From positions 41,995-105,994 of the forward strand of contig NZ_KB910931.1 of assembly GCF_000383235.1 (NCBI RefSeq): a DNA stretch of 64,000 bases, read 5' to 3'. Made by a program: the position numbers and the translations under genes. Positions 56,276 to 63,739 of this stretch are shown here, piece after piece. Source of the stretch: Bacillus sp. 123MFChir2 (GTDB lineage Bacteria; Bacillota; Bacilli; Bacillales; Bacillaceae_G). Under the pieces are notes generated by a model. The model made no database searches. It was not told the DNA's origin and saw only the letters and a program-made list of their open reading frames with translations. The number at the start of each line of letters is the position of its first letter. Position 1 is the stretch's first letter.

Positions 56276-56540
56276 CTCCTATATTAATAATTCAAATGTA
56301 TATATTGTTTTTTAAATTGTGTGTAATTTTTAAATTTACCCAACTTTTCTATTATACGAATTAAAATTATTAAGGTACATAGAAAAATAGAGTTATTCAT
56401 GAATTTTTTTATTTTTCAACACGGAATCTAGAAAAAAAGGATAAAAACACGCGAAAAAGAACAAATTTTGTCGAAATTCGTTCTTTTTCGCGTGTTTAAT
56501 CAGTAATAAATTTAAGAGATTGAAGTTGCAAGTACAATTT
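56276..56540. other. Intergenic stretch with a strong inverted repeat, flank of the cassette
   Basis: No gene. An 18-bp perfect inverted repeat (56445-56462 / 56480-56497) containing acgcgaaaaagaac lies here. The last five bases (56536-56540, aattt) are one copy of the target-site duplication of the Tn3-type cassette. Confidence 0.6.
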
Positions 56541-56578
56541 GGGGTATCGCCATCATTTCAGAAAAACCTAACACTAAG
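56541..56578 (+). repeat. Left terminal inverted repeat of Tn3-type cassette
   Basis: 38 bp, starts GGGGTATCGCCATC and ends ACTAAG, inner end to the right. Matches the Tn3-family terminal repeat pattern. Confidence 0.85.
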
Positions 56579-56659
56579 CAAATTGGAATAAGAAAAGAGC
56601 CGATTTTGGGTTAATAGACACACGTGATTTAAATTGTCCTTTTTCTTGACATAGACCAG

Positions 56660-57940
56660 TCACGTGCCACATTCCTTTTTAAATATTTTTTTAAAAGAAG
56701 GTTTCCATTCTGACAAATCCTGATAAACAAACGTTATATTGTCACATATTTTATCTGCAACTTCATACATATGTTCTATATCATTAGCCGTAAATAATAT
56801 ATTTCCTTTGCGCCCAGTACTGTCTACAATAGTTGGTATGGTGTCGCCCTCTTTTACTAATAGATCAATTAATACGACCTCGGATATGTTAGCTAATCCT
56901 TTATACTTGATTTCTTTTAAGTAACCTGGTTTTGGAATCAAGCTTAAAGACATAGCTTGACATTTGGAAGGTACACATCTAAATTCATCTATAGTCTCAG
57001 TAGCTAACGCATCATAATAGTATCCAAATTGAGATATGCCGGTCGTTAGTTCCACCATTTTCCATACGTTACCACCACCTATTCTAACTTGAGACTCTAT
57101 GATTATTGGCTTATTTTGTTTGTCTATCTTTATTTCTGTATGAGTAATGCCGTTTTCCATTTGTATGTCGTCCAAAAATAGCATGACTTTCTCAATAATT
57201 AATTTTTTTTGAGATTCATCTATAGGTGCCGGCATAATAGTATAGTTTATTATAAACGTATCTTCTTTACATATTTCAGCTGATATAGCTAGTATAGAAT
57301 GTTTTTTGTTATAAGAAATGGTTTCGACTGTATAAACTACGTCACCTTCAATGTACTCTTCCACCAAAACAGGTAGTTGAATCCCACTATCTTTAATAAA
57401 TACCTCTACGTCATCTCCCGTGTCTAGCTTAGATACTCCTTTACCACCTGCGCCAATCGGGGGCTTTATTATTATACTATCTTTTTTGTTTAAAAATTCA
57501 TCAATGTCTTTTATGTTATTGCAAACTGTCGAATCTATCGAAAAGTCTTTGCCTGCTAGAATTTCGCGCATCATATCTTTATTGCGGGTTATCATATTAG
57601 CATTGTAAGAAGGTCCTTTAACATTAAAAATCTTTGCAATTATGCAAGCCGTATCTAAGGCTATTTCGTTGAAAGATACAACCACATCAAATGGTTTCTC
57701 TTTGTATAATTCTTCAGCATAGTATACAGACAAGGGTATGTTTGTTGTGTCTATTTCCTTTTTGTAGTAACACTTTTCTAAGATAGTTCCATCAAAATAT
57801 ATGTGTTTAGCGTAAGACCCTATATATGAGACAGTATACCCACTGTCTAAAGCATCTTGTATAGGCTTTGTCCATCCCCCTATAAATAAAATGTGCGGTG
57901 CATATTCATTGTCAGTTTCTTTTGATACCTTATACATCAT
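56660..57940 (-). CDS. ATP-grasp ligase, BacD / L-amino-acid-ligase type
   Basis: 426 residues from ATG 57940, 6 bases after GGAG; an ATG at 57946 abuts that site. ATP-grasp features: P-loop-like SIIIKPPIGAGGKGVSKLD near residue 155, VLVEEYIEGDVVYTVETIS and the Mg ligands in THTEIKIDKQNKPIIIESQ followed by VRIGGGNVWKMVE. The N-terminal pre-ATP-grasp region and overall length fit L-amino-acid ligases of the BacD type, which join two amino acids into a dipeptide, or related carboxylate-amine ligases. Last gene of the cassette operon, 11 bp after the MFS stop. Not a CPSase, since only one grasp domain is present. Confidence 0.82.
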   Translation of the reverse strand: MMYKVSKETDNEYAPHILFIGGWTKPIQDALDSGYTVSYIGSYAKHIYFDGTILEKCYYKKEIDTTNIPLSVYYAEELYKEKPFDVVVSFNEIALDTACIIAKIFNVKGPSYNANMITRNKDMMREILAGKDFSIDSTVCNNIKDIDEFLNKKDSIIIKPPIGAGGKGVSKLDTGDDVEVFIKDSGIQLPVLVEEYIEGDVVYTVETISYNKKHSILAISAEICKEDTFIINYTIMPAPIDESQKKLIIEKVMLFLDDIQMENGITHTEIKIDKQNKPIIIESQVRIGGGNVWKMVELTTGISQFGYYYDALATETIDEFRCVPSKCQAMSLSLIPKPGYLKEIKYKGLANISEVVLIDLLVKEGDTIPTIVDSTGRKGNILFTANDIEHMYEVADKICDNITFVYQDLSEWKPSFKKIFKKECGT

Positions 57941-57951
57941 AATCATCTCCT

Positions 57952-59196
57952 CTAAAATGAACTCGTATATTCAATGTCGGTCCCTTTTGATACGCCTCGC
58001 CTTAACAACGCTATTAAACATAATGTTGTTCCGAAGCCCCCTATAAATAACGTAGTTTGAAGCCCAAATATAGAAACTAAAAATGCACTAGCAAAACTTC
58101 CCAATGCCCAGGCTCCCCAATTAAGCGTACGCTGCATGGCATTTACTCTGCCTAGCATGTGATTTGGTGAGACAAGTTGTCGTATCGTTGCAGCGTAAGG
58201 GCCAAATACACCTTCTCCCATACCATGTATGATACTTGCAACTACTATACCGTAAACGGTTCCCATATATCCCATTATCGGTATAAAAGCCAGACCGGTA
58301 ACTGATACAGTAGCGCTATAAATAAGCATTTTTGTATTATTAATTTGGTGACTTTTTTTCATGAGTATCGTATTGCCTATTAAAAATCCCACCGCTGCTG
58401 AACCTACAACAAAACCAATTTCAAGTTCAGATAGACCCATTACCTTATAAAGGAATATTACTAAAATGCTATTTAGTATGTATTTAAAAAAACCGTAAAC
58501 AGCACCGCAAGTTACAATTGGTTCTAATACTGGGTGTTTTTTAAAATATATCAAGCCCTCATATATGTTTTGGTATATGGATTTTATATTTACGTCTTTT
58601 AAGGAGCCCGCTGTATGCGGTTTAAACTTTGAAATAAATAATACAAACACAAAACAAACAAAATATGTTACTGCGTCAACGGTGAAAGAGCCTGTTAATC
58701 CAACTAGAGTAATAACGATTCCTGCTAGCATAGGACCAATTACTATAGAAAGAGACTCCGAAAGTGCCAGCCCCGCATTTCCTTTTTTAAAGTTGTCTCT
58801 ATCTGTTAATATTTCCGGTAAGAAAGAAGGAATTGCAATGTTGTAAAACGTGGTAAATATTCCATTTAAAAACATAAGAAACACCAATAAAGGGAACGTT
58901 ATTATATTTGTTACAGTCAGTATGAATACTGATAAAAATAAAACACCTTGACATATACTACAAATTAACAAAACATTTTTTCTATGAAGGATATCTATTA
59001 AAGCACCGGCTACTAATCCGAAAATTAGGTAGGGTATAAATATAATCCCACGAAGCATGGCAGCATTTGCCTCACTTGTTTGTAGCACCTCTAATGCAAA
59101 AAGAGGCAAAGCTACTATTGTAAACTGAGTACCTAACAAACTTATAGACTGTCCTAACCAAAGCTTGTGAAAATTAAAATGTTTGCTATTTTTCAT
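57952..59196 (-). CDS. MFS exporter, BacE-like
   Basis: 414 residues, about 12 helices; N-terminus KLWLGQSISLLGTQFTIVAL and motif A AGALIDILHRKN are typical of the MFS_3 exporter group that includes BacE, the bacilysin exporter/self-protection protein. GGGGGGG precedes ATG 59196. It stands between the 26-codon gene and the ATP-grasp gene in one operon with gaps of 16 and 11 bp. Export of the ligase product is the natural inference. Confidence 0.85.
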   Translation of the reverse strand: MKNSKHFNFHKLWLGQSISLLGTQFTIVALPLFALEVLQTSEANAAMLRGIIFIPYLIFGLVAGALIDILHRKNVLLICSICQGVLFLSVFILTVTNIITFPLLVFLMFLNGIFTTFYNIAIPSFLPEILTDRDNFKKGNAGLALSESLSIVIGPMLAGIVITLVGLTGSFTVDAVTYFVCFVFVLFISKFKPHTAGSLKDVNIKSIYQNIYEGLIYFKKHPVLEPIVTCGAVYGFFKYILNSILVIFLYKVMGLSELEIGFVVGSAAVGFLIGNTILMKKSHQINNTKMLIYSATVSVTGLAFIPIMGYMGTVYGIVVASIIHGMGEGVFGPYAATIRQLVSPNHMLGRVNAMQRTLNWGAWALGSFASAFLVSIFGLQTTLFIGGFGTTLCLIALLRRGVSKGTDIEYTSSF

Positions 59197-59212
59197 AATA
59201 CCCCCCCACTGA

Positions 59213-59293
59213 TTAAAGTTTCACTTTATCAAGAATTTGATGTAGCTCGGCGCAGTTGAGTTCGGCTAAAGATGCTATATGCTGATCAGACAT
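59213..59293 (-). CDS. 26-residue peptide gene inside the cassette operon
   Basis: ATG 59293 overlaps the last codons of ogt and has AAGGAG 7 bases upstream, a strong ribosome site; the gene ends TAA at 59213, 16 bp before the MFS start. The peptide begins MSDQHIASLAELNCAELHQI and ends LDKVKL: acidic/amphipathic, one Cys. It may be a RiPP-like substrate, a regulatory peptide, or the leftover N-terminus of a deleted gene. Nothing in the sequence decides. Confidence 0.5.
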   Translation of the reverse strand: MSDQHIASLAELNCAELHQILDKVKL

Positions 59294-59834
59294 GTTGTAA
59301 CTCCTTCCCATTGTTTGTAAAGCCACGTTCAAGTTCCAGCAGTTGCGTTTTCATTTCCATTCCGCCGCGATAGCCCGTCAGCGATCCATTTTTGCCGATA
59401 ACACGATGGCATGGAACAGTAATGAGGATCGGATTCGTTCCAATGGCCCTCCCAATTGCCCGAACCGCAGTCGGTTTTTGAATTTGTTGGGCAATATCTG
59501 AGTAGGATCGAGTTTGACCGTACGGAATATCACATAGTGCCTTCCATACGGATTCCTGAAAAGGTGTGCCGTGATAAAAGATTGGAATGGTGAACCGATT
59601 GAGCTTGCCTTGAAAATAACGAACAAGTTCATCTGCAAAAGGTTGCAATTTTTCGTCATCTCGAATCATGTCGTTTCCAGGCAAGTAATGATTTGCCCAT
59701 TTCACCAATTCTTCGAATGGTTGATTTTGCGATCCGACAAAACATAAGCCCTTTTTTGTTGCGGCAATGTACATCTTCCAATTTTCATAAGACAACAAGG
59801 ACCAATAAAGAGAACTGCTCTTTTTAGGTGTCAT
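59286..59834 (-). CDS. ogt: Methylated-DNA-protein cysteine methyltransferase
   Basis: 182 residues. Active-site PCHRVIG near residue 146 and helix-turn-helix recognition segment AVRAIGRAIGTNPI. The protein takes the methyl or alkyl group from O6-alkylguanine onto its Cys and is consumed. AGGAGG precedes ATG 59834. It overlaps adaA by 11 bp. GC content of adaA and ogt is visibly higher than that of the MFS and ATP-grasp genes next to them. Confidence 0.92.
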   Translation of the reverse strand: MTPKKSSSLYWSLLSYENWKMYIAATKKGLCFVGSQNQPFEELVKWANHYLPGNDMIRDDEKLQPFADELVRYFQGKLNRFTIPIFYHGTPFQESVWKALCDIPYGQTRSYSDIAQQIQKPTAVRAIGRAIGTNPILITVPCHRVIGKNGSLTGYRGGMEMKTQLLELERGFTNNGKELQHV

Positions 59835-60474
59835 TTGAAAACGCCTCCTTCAAGTGTTGTTTTTGCTGTCTACGGTAAGCTTCCGGTGTTTGTCCGGTTT
59901 TCCTCTTAAACAGCGTGATAAAATATGGCGTATTGGAAAGTCCGACAGACTCACCAACTTCAGAAACTGTGTCATCAAAAGTAGTCAATAATTTTTTCGC
60001 CTTTTCTATTCGAACATGCTGGATGTAGTCCACCGGGGTTATGCCTTTGATTTTTTTAAAGGTTCTATGCAAGTGATAAGGGGTTCCGTGACTTAGAAGC
60101 GCAAGGACTTTAAGCGTCAACTTTTCATCGCAGTGGCTATCCACATATTCAGTTATAAAAGCAATCCACTCCTCATCGGGAAGTCTTTGCCTGGTTGGCT
60201 TACACCGTTTGCAGGGACGAAAGTGTGCAGCTAGCGCTTGATCAGCATTTTCAAAAAAGCCAATGTTTTCTCTTTTGGGTACTCTTGATTTGCAAGAAGG
60301 GCGACAAAAAATTCCTGTTGTTTTCACTGCATAAAAAAATTGTCCGTCATAAGAAGCATTATTATTGACAACAGCCTGCCATTGTTCATCAGAAACAGGG
60401 ACGGATAGAATTGGCTTGCCAGAGTCTGGTTGTGGATTAGTTCGGTTCGAATTCGTTTTCCAATCGTATGTCAT
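59824..60474 (-). CDS. adaA: Ada-type transcriptional activator (methylphosphotriester sensor)
   Basis: 216 residues. The N-terminal zinc domain has the four cysteines FCRPSCKSR and FRPCKRCKP; methylation of the first Cys by DNA methylphosphotriesters turns the protein into an activator. The AraC-type double HTH follows (LTLKVLALLSHGTPYHLHRT and VGESVGLSNTPYFITLFKRK). First gene of the cassette operon, with GAGGTGATT upstream of ATG 60474. If it activates its own promoter, all five genes of the operon would be induced by alkylating agents. Confidence 0.9.
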   Translation of the reverse strand: MTYDWKTNSNRTNPQPDSGKPILSVPVSDEQWQAVVNNNASYDGQFFYAVKTTGIFCRPSCKSRVPKRENIGFFENADQALAAHFRPCKRCKPTRQRLPDEEWIAFITEYVDSHCDEKLTLKVLALLSHGTPYHLHRTFKKIKGITPVDYIQHVRIEKAKKLLTTFDDTVSEVGESVGLSNTPYFITLFKRKTGQTPEAYRRQQKQHLKEAFSNDT

Positions 60475-60675
60475 TTTGAATCACCTCTAGCTTCAGTATA
60501 AACCTGGAAACCCTGAAAACAAGTTATTGTAAGCATTTTGAAATGTAACAGCAAGATAACGAAATTACAATGACGAGTTGTTATGTAATCATACGTAGTC
60601 TGATTCATATGATTGGAGAAAATGAAAAGTTGGCTTATTTTGTTTTCTCATGTAATCACCTCCACAGAAAACTAG

Positions 60676-60855
60676 TATAAACCCAAAATTCATCATTTGT
60701 ACGGATTTGGGAATATAAGAGCAAGATTACAAAATCAAATAAAAGAAATTATTTGGAATCCTATGCAACGTTTTATTTATGGAGAACCCTATATTGATGT
60801 ATCGTTTTCTACCATAGTTAAATACCAGGAGGATACGGATGAAAAATACAATTAG
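60676..60855 (+). pseudogene. Coding-like fragment of unknown family within the cassette
   Basis: A + frame from 60676 to TAG 60855 reads GFGNIRARLQNQIKEIIWN then PMQRFIYGEPYIDV, with no start and no recognised family. It may be a remnant of a former passenger or of a resolvase-like gene. The rest of 60475-60973 contains the operon promoter region and a perfect 16-bp terminator-like stem (60914-60929 / 60947-60962). Confidence 0.35.
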
Positions 60856-60913
60856 GACATAAATGTTTGAAGGATTGCATTCAACAAGTTTACATTCCTT
60901 ACGCCTTTTAAAT

Positions 60914-60962
60914 AATAAAGAGCCAAATTACTCTTAACAGAGAAAAAATTTGGCTCTTTATT
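60914..60962. terminator. Perfect 16-bp stem near right end of cassette
   Basis: Arms 60914-60929 / 60947-60962 with a 17-nt loop, 11 bp inside the right terminal repeat; likely insulates the cassette. Confidence 0.7.
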
Positions 60963-60973
60963 ATTCCAATTTG

Positions 60974-61011
60974 CTTAGCGTGAGGTTTTTCCGAAATACT
61001 GGCGGTGTCCC
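60974..61011 (-). repeat. Right terminal inverted repeat of Tn3-type cassette
   Basis: 38 bp; on the minus strand it reads GGGACACCGCCAGT ... CGCTAAG. Eight mismatches against the left repeat; closer than the left one to the Tn4430 end as I remember it. Confidence 0.88.
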
Positions 61012-61068
61012 AATTTTTGTTCATGCCTTCTTTACCTTTTTATTTGTAGTCTAAATAGTAAAATTAGT

Positions 61069-61923
61069 TCATCCAATAACATAGCGGCGAAGAGCATGAG
61101 CCACACCATGATCATCATTTGACAGTGTTTTGTAGCGACAAATTGTTTGAATCTCTTCCACAGCATTTCCCATTGCAATTGATATATTTGCCTTTTCCAT
61201 CATAGACATATCATTTAAACCATCACCAATTGCGACGGTATGTTCTTTTAATATCCCTAACTGATTTGCTAGTGTATATAACCCATTCCCTTTTTGAGCA
61301 TGAATATGATTTATTTCAAGATTGTGCCAGTAAGATGCTGTGATCGATAGCTCTTCGTTATTTATAAATTGCGTTTTTAATAACTTTAATTTTTCCTTTT
61401 GATACGAGAATGGGAGAATTTTATGAATGTGAATTGGTGCTGAAAATAGCGATTTACAGCTTTCAATTGGTTTCGTTTCAGTATGCTGTAAATATAATGC
61501 TGCTATTTGTTTCAGTTCTTCTTCATCAGCGTGTAGATCCGAGTTTATAATAAAATTCATCTCAAGTTCAATTGTTTTTTCTCCGTATTCTGGGATATAT
61601 ACCCCTTGATCTGTATACAATTGATAAAATATATTTTTTTCCTCTAAATAATTAACAATCTCTTCTGCATGTTTATTTGCAATTGGATATCGCTGTAACA
61701 TTACATCATCTAAATACAAAATTGCACCGTTTTCTGCAATGATTGGACATTTTAAATTTGTTTCATGAAGAAGTTTTTTAACATCTGTCATAGAGCGTCC
61801 AGTACAAATCGCAACGACATGTCCTTTTTCCTGACACTCCTTAATAGCTGCCGCATTTTCCTCACTAATTACCTTCTTTGATGTAAGAAGAGTGCCGTCT
61901 AAATCAATTGCAATAAGTTTCAT
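61069..61923 (-). CDS. HAD-IIB (Cof-type) phosphatase
   Basis: 284 residues. Motif I IAIDLDGTLLTSKK at the N-terminus, motif II VAICTGRSM, motif III/IV IGDGLNDMSMME near residue 230. Cof-type HAD enzymes dephosphorylate sugar phosphates, FMN or similar small molecules. The gene lies just outside the right end of the Tn3 cassette and predates it. Monocistronic. Confidence 0.9.
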   Translation of the reverse strand: MKLIAIDLDGTLLTSKKVISEENAAAIKECQEKGHVVAICTGRSMTDVKKLLHETNLKCPIIAENGAILYLDDVMLQRYPIANKHAEEIVNYLEEKNIFYQLYTDQGVYIPEYGEKTIELEMNFIINSDLHADEEELKQIAALYLQHTETKPIESCKSLFSAPIHIHKILPFSYQKEKLKLLKTQFINNEELSITASYWHNLEINHIHAQKGNGLYTLANQLGILKEHTVAIGDGLNDMSMMEKANISIAMGNAVEEIQTICRYKTLSNDDHGVAHALRRYVIG

Positions 61924-62106
61924 TACTATTCCCTACTTTCGTTTCTATATATGTGATAAATGATATCGTTCTCGTACGCAACACCATAGTTATAATGTAT
62001 GAAACGCATTTCAGGTCAAGAGAAAACATTTAGTATGCAAAATTTTTATATTCTTTACATATAAAAGGTATGAAAATGATTGTTATTATCAATAATATAC
62101 ATAAGA

Positions 62107-62136
62107 AAAGGGTAACCTAGATTGCGGTTACCCTTT
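62107..62136 (-). terminator. Terminator of DUF1540 gene
   Basis: 11-bp perfect stem 62107-62117 / 62126-62136 with A-rich left flank. Confidence 0.8.
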
Positions 62137-62141
62137 GAGAC

Positions 62142-62297
62142 TTAAACTTCTGGTATAAATGTTTTGCAATCTGTTTCTTTACTGTCATTTGCTTGTTTCC
62201 CTGTATGACTAACTACATAAATAGATTCAGCATTGCACTTATTTCCATTTCTCCAATATTGGCAATTATTCACTTCACAAAGAACATCTTGAGCCAT
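62142..62297 (-). CDS. DUF1540 protein
   Basis: 51 residues from ATG 62297, with AGGAGGTG 9 bases upstream. Cysteines in LCEVNNCQYW, NKCNAES and ETDCKTF give the four-Cys pattern of DUF1540, a small probable metal-binding domain found in Firmicutes. Its ribosome site is buried in a 15-bp stem (62296-62353). It follows the P450 gene by 71 bp on the same strand. Confidence 0.85.
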   Translation of the reverse strand: MAQDVLCEVNNCQYWRNGNKCNAESIYVVSHTGKQANDSKETDCKTFIPEV

Positions 62298-62353
62298 AGT
62301 ATGACACCTCCTTTTTTGTTTAGTATGAACAGTATTGAGAGGTGTCATACTAT
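62296..62353 (-). promoter_or_regulatory. Stem covering Shine-Dalgarno and start of DUF1540 gene
   Basis: Perfect 15-bp inverted repeat 62296-62310 / 62339-62353. In the minus-strand RNA the 3' arm contains GAGGTG and the bases up to the start codon, so the stem would hide the ribosome site. It could act as a thermosensor, protein-binding stem or partial terminator of P450 transcripts. Confidence 0.6.
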
Positions 62354-62368
62354 TTCGGATCCATTCGC

Positions 62369-63592
62369 CTAGAAAGATAATGGTAATTCTTCTAATGATC
62401 TCGTCAAATAATTACCACTCCATTTTATGTCTTCTCTTCTTCCGTTTATTTTAAGATTAGGCATACGATGTAATAAAGTAGGAATTGCAATTTTTGCTTC
62501 TAAACGAGCAAGAGATGCACCAAGGCAGAAATGAATGCCATGACCAAAGGCGATATGACAGTTATTTTTTCTTGTAATATCAAAAGTATGAGCGTTTGGA
62601 AATATTTTTTCATCGCGGTTAGCAGAGGCTAAGGAAATAATCACCTCATTTTTCGGCTCTATCTTTTGACCATGCAATGTAAATGATTCCGATGCCCAGC
62701 GCATAGTCGTTATTTCAACTGGACTGTAAAATCGTAATGACTCCTCAATTGCCGAGTCAATCAAATCTGGATTTTGATGTAGAAGTAGCAATTGATCAGG
62801 ATGTTCAAGCAATGCTAGAGTCATATTGGTGATTAAATTGACAGTTGTTTCGTGTCCAGCGACGATAAGCAGCATAATCATTGAATTTAATTCCTGAACA
62901 CTTAATTTTGTTCCTTCACTTTCTGCTTGTATTAATGCACTGACTAAATCGTCTGAAGGATTTTCTCGTTTTTTATCTACTAAATCTCGTAAATAATCAA
63001 TGAATTCACCTAACTTTTTATCAGTTTCTCGAATAGCTTCTAGTGTATCTGGAGAATCAATAACCGTATGTGACCAAACTCTAAATTTATCTCGATCTTC
63101 TTGAGGGATACCAAGCATCTCGCTAATCACAATAATTGGAAGTGGAAAAGCATAATCATTTACGAGGTTTATAGTGTGCTGATGTTCTATTTTGTCTAAT
63201 AAAGTATCAGCAATGGATTGAATGTTATCTTTCAGCTGTAAAATCATCTGCGGGGTAAACGCTTTTTGAACAAGGGATCGTAGGCGACTATGGTCAGGTG
63301 GATCAGATCTCAACATATGTTTTCTCAAATACTCTCCATTTTCTAGTGTAAAATAGGCCTCAAATTCTTCTTTACTAAATACATTTTTAGCATCCTTCAG
63401 TAAACGTGTATCTTTTAATAAACTTACTGCATCTTCATATCTTGTAATAAGCCAGGCGTTAGGATATACCTGATAAACAGGATGAGATGCACGTAACTCT
63501 TTGTAAATGTCATATGCTTCATGTTTAAACGCAGCCGAAGTTAATTGGATCTCAGGTAATGTGTTACGATTCATTTCATTATTAGAAGACAT
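62369..63592 (-). CDS. Cytochrome P450 (CypA-like)
   Basis: 407 residues. I-helix LIVAGHETTVNLITN near residue 245, ExxR ESLRFYSP, and heme-binding FGHGIHFCLGASLAR with the Cys ligand near residue 357. Soluble bacterial P450 of the CYP107 sort; it needs a ferredoxin partner, which is not adjacent. GGAGG precedes ATG 63592. Substrate unknown. Confidence 0.92.
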   Translation of the reverse strand: MSSNNEMNRNTLPEIQLTSAAFKHEAYDIYKELRASHPVYQVYPNAWLITRYEDAVSLLKDTRLLKDAKNVFSKEEFEAYFTLENGEYLRKHMLRSDPPDHSRLRSLVQKAFTPQMILQLKDNIQSIADTLLDKIEHQHTINLVNDYAFPLPIIVISEMLGIPQEDRDKFRVWSHTVIDSPDTLEAIRETDKKLGEFIDYLRDLVDKKRENPSDDLVSALIQAESEGTKLSVQELNSMIMLLIVAGHETTVNLITNMTLALLEHPDQLLLLHQNPDLIDSAIEESLRFYSPVEITTMRWASESFTLHGQKIEPKNEVIISLASANRDEKIFPNAHTFDITRKNNCHIAFGHGIHFCLGASLARLEAKIAIPTLLHRMPNLKINGRREDIKWSGNYLTRSLEELPLSF

Positions 63593-63739
63593 ACCGCTAA
63601 CCTCCGTCTTTAGAAATATTTGGTGACCACAAGCACCTAATGACCATTATAACGCGTTTAAATTTTAAGAAAGTTGAGAAAATTACAACTAAACAACTTA
63701 TTGTTATACCTTCAATCTAAAAAAGCCCGTTATACATGA

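Larger units (their letters stand above)
56541..61011. mobile_element. Tn3-type cassette without transposase
   Basis: Bounded by two 38-bp repeats in opposite orientation (56541-56578 and 60974-61011) with 30 of 38 identical positions, both of the Tn3/Tn4430 form GGG...CGCCA...ATTTC...GAAAAACCT...CTAAG. The flanking bases are the same pentamer, aattt (56536-56540 and 61012-61016), the 5-bp duplication Tn3 elements make. The 4.47-kb interior has adaA, ogt, a 26-codon gene, an MFS gene and an ATP-grasp gene and no transposase or resolvase, so movement would need a helper TnpA. It has the structure of a mobile insertion cassette. Confidence 0.88.
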
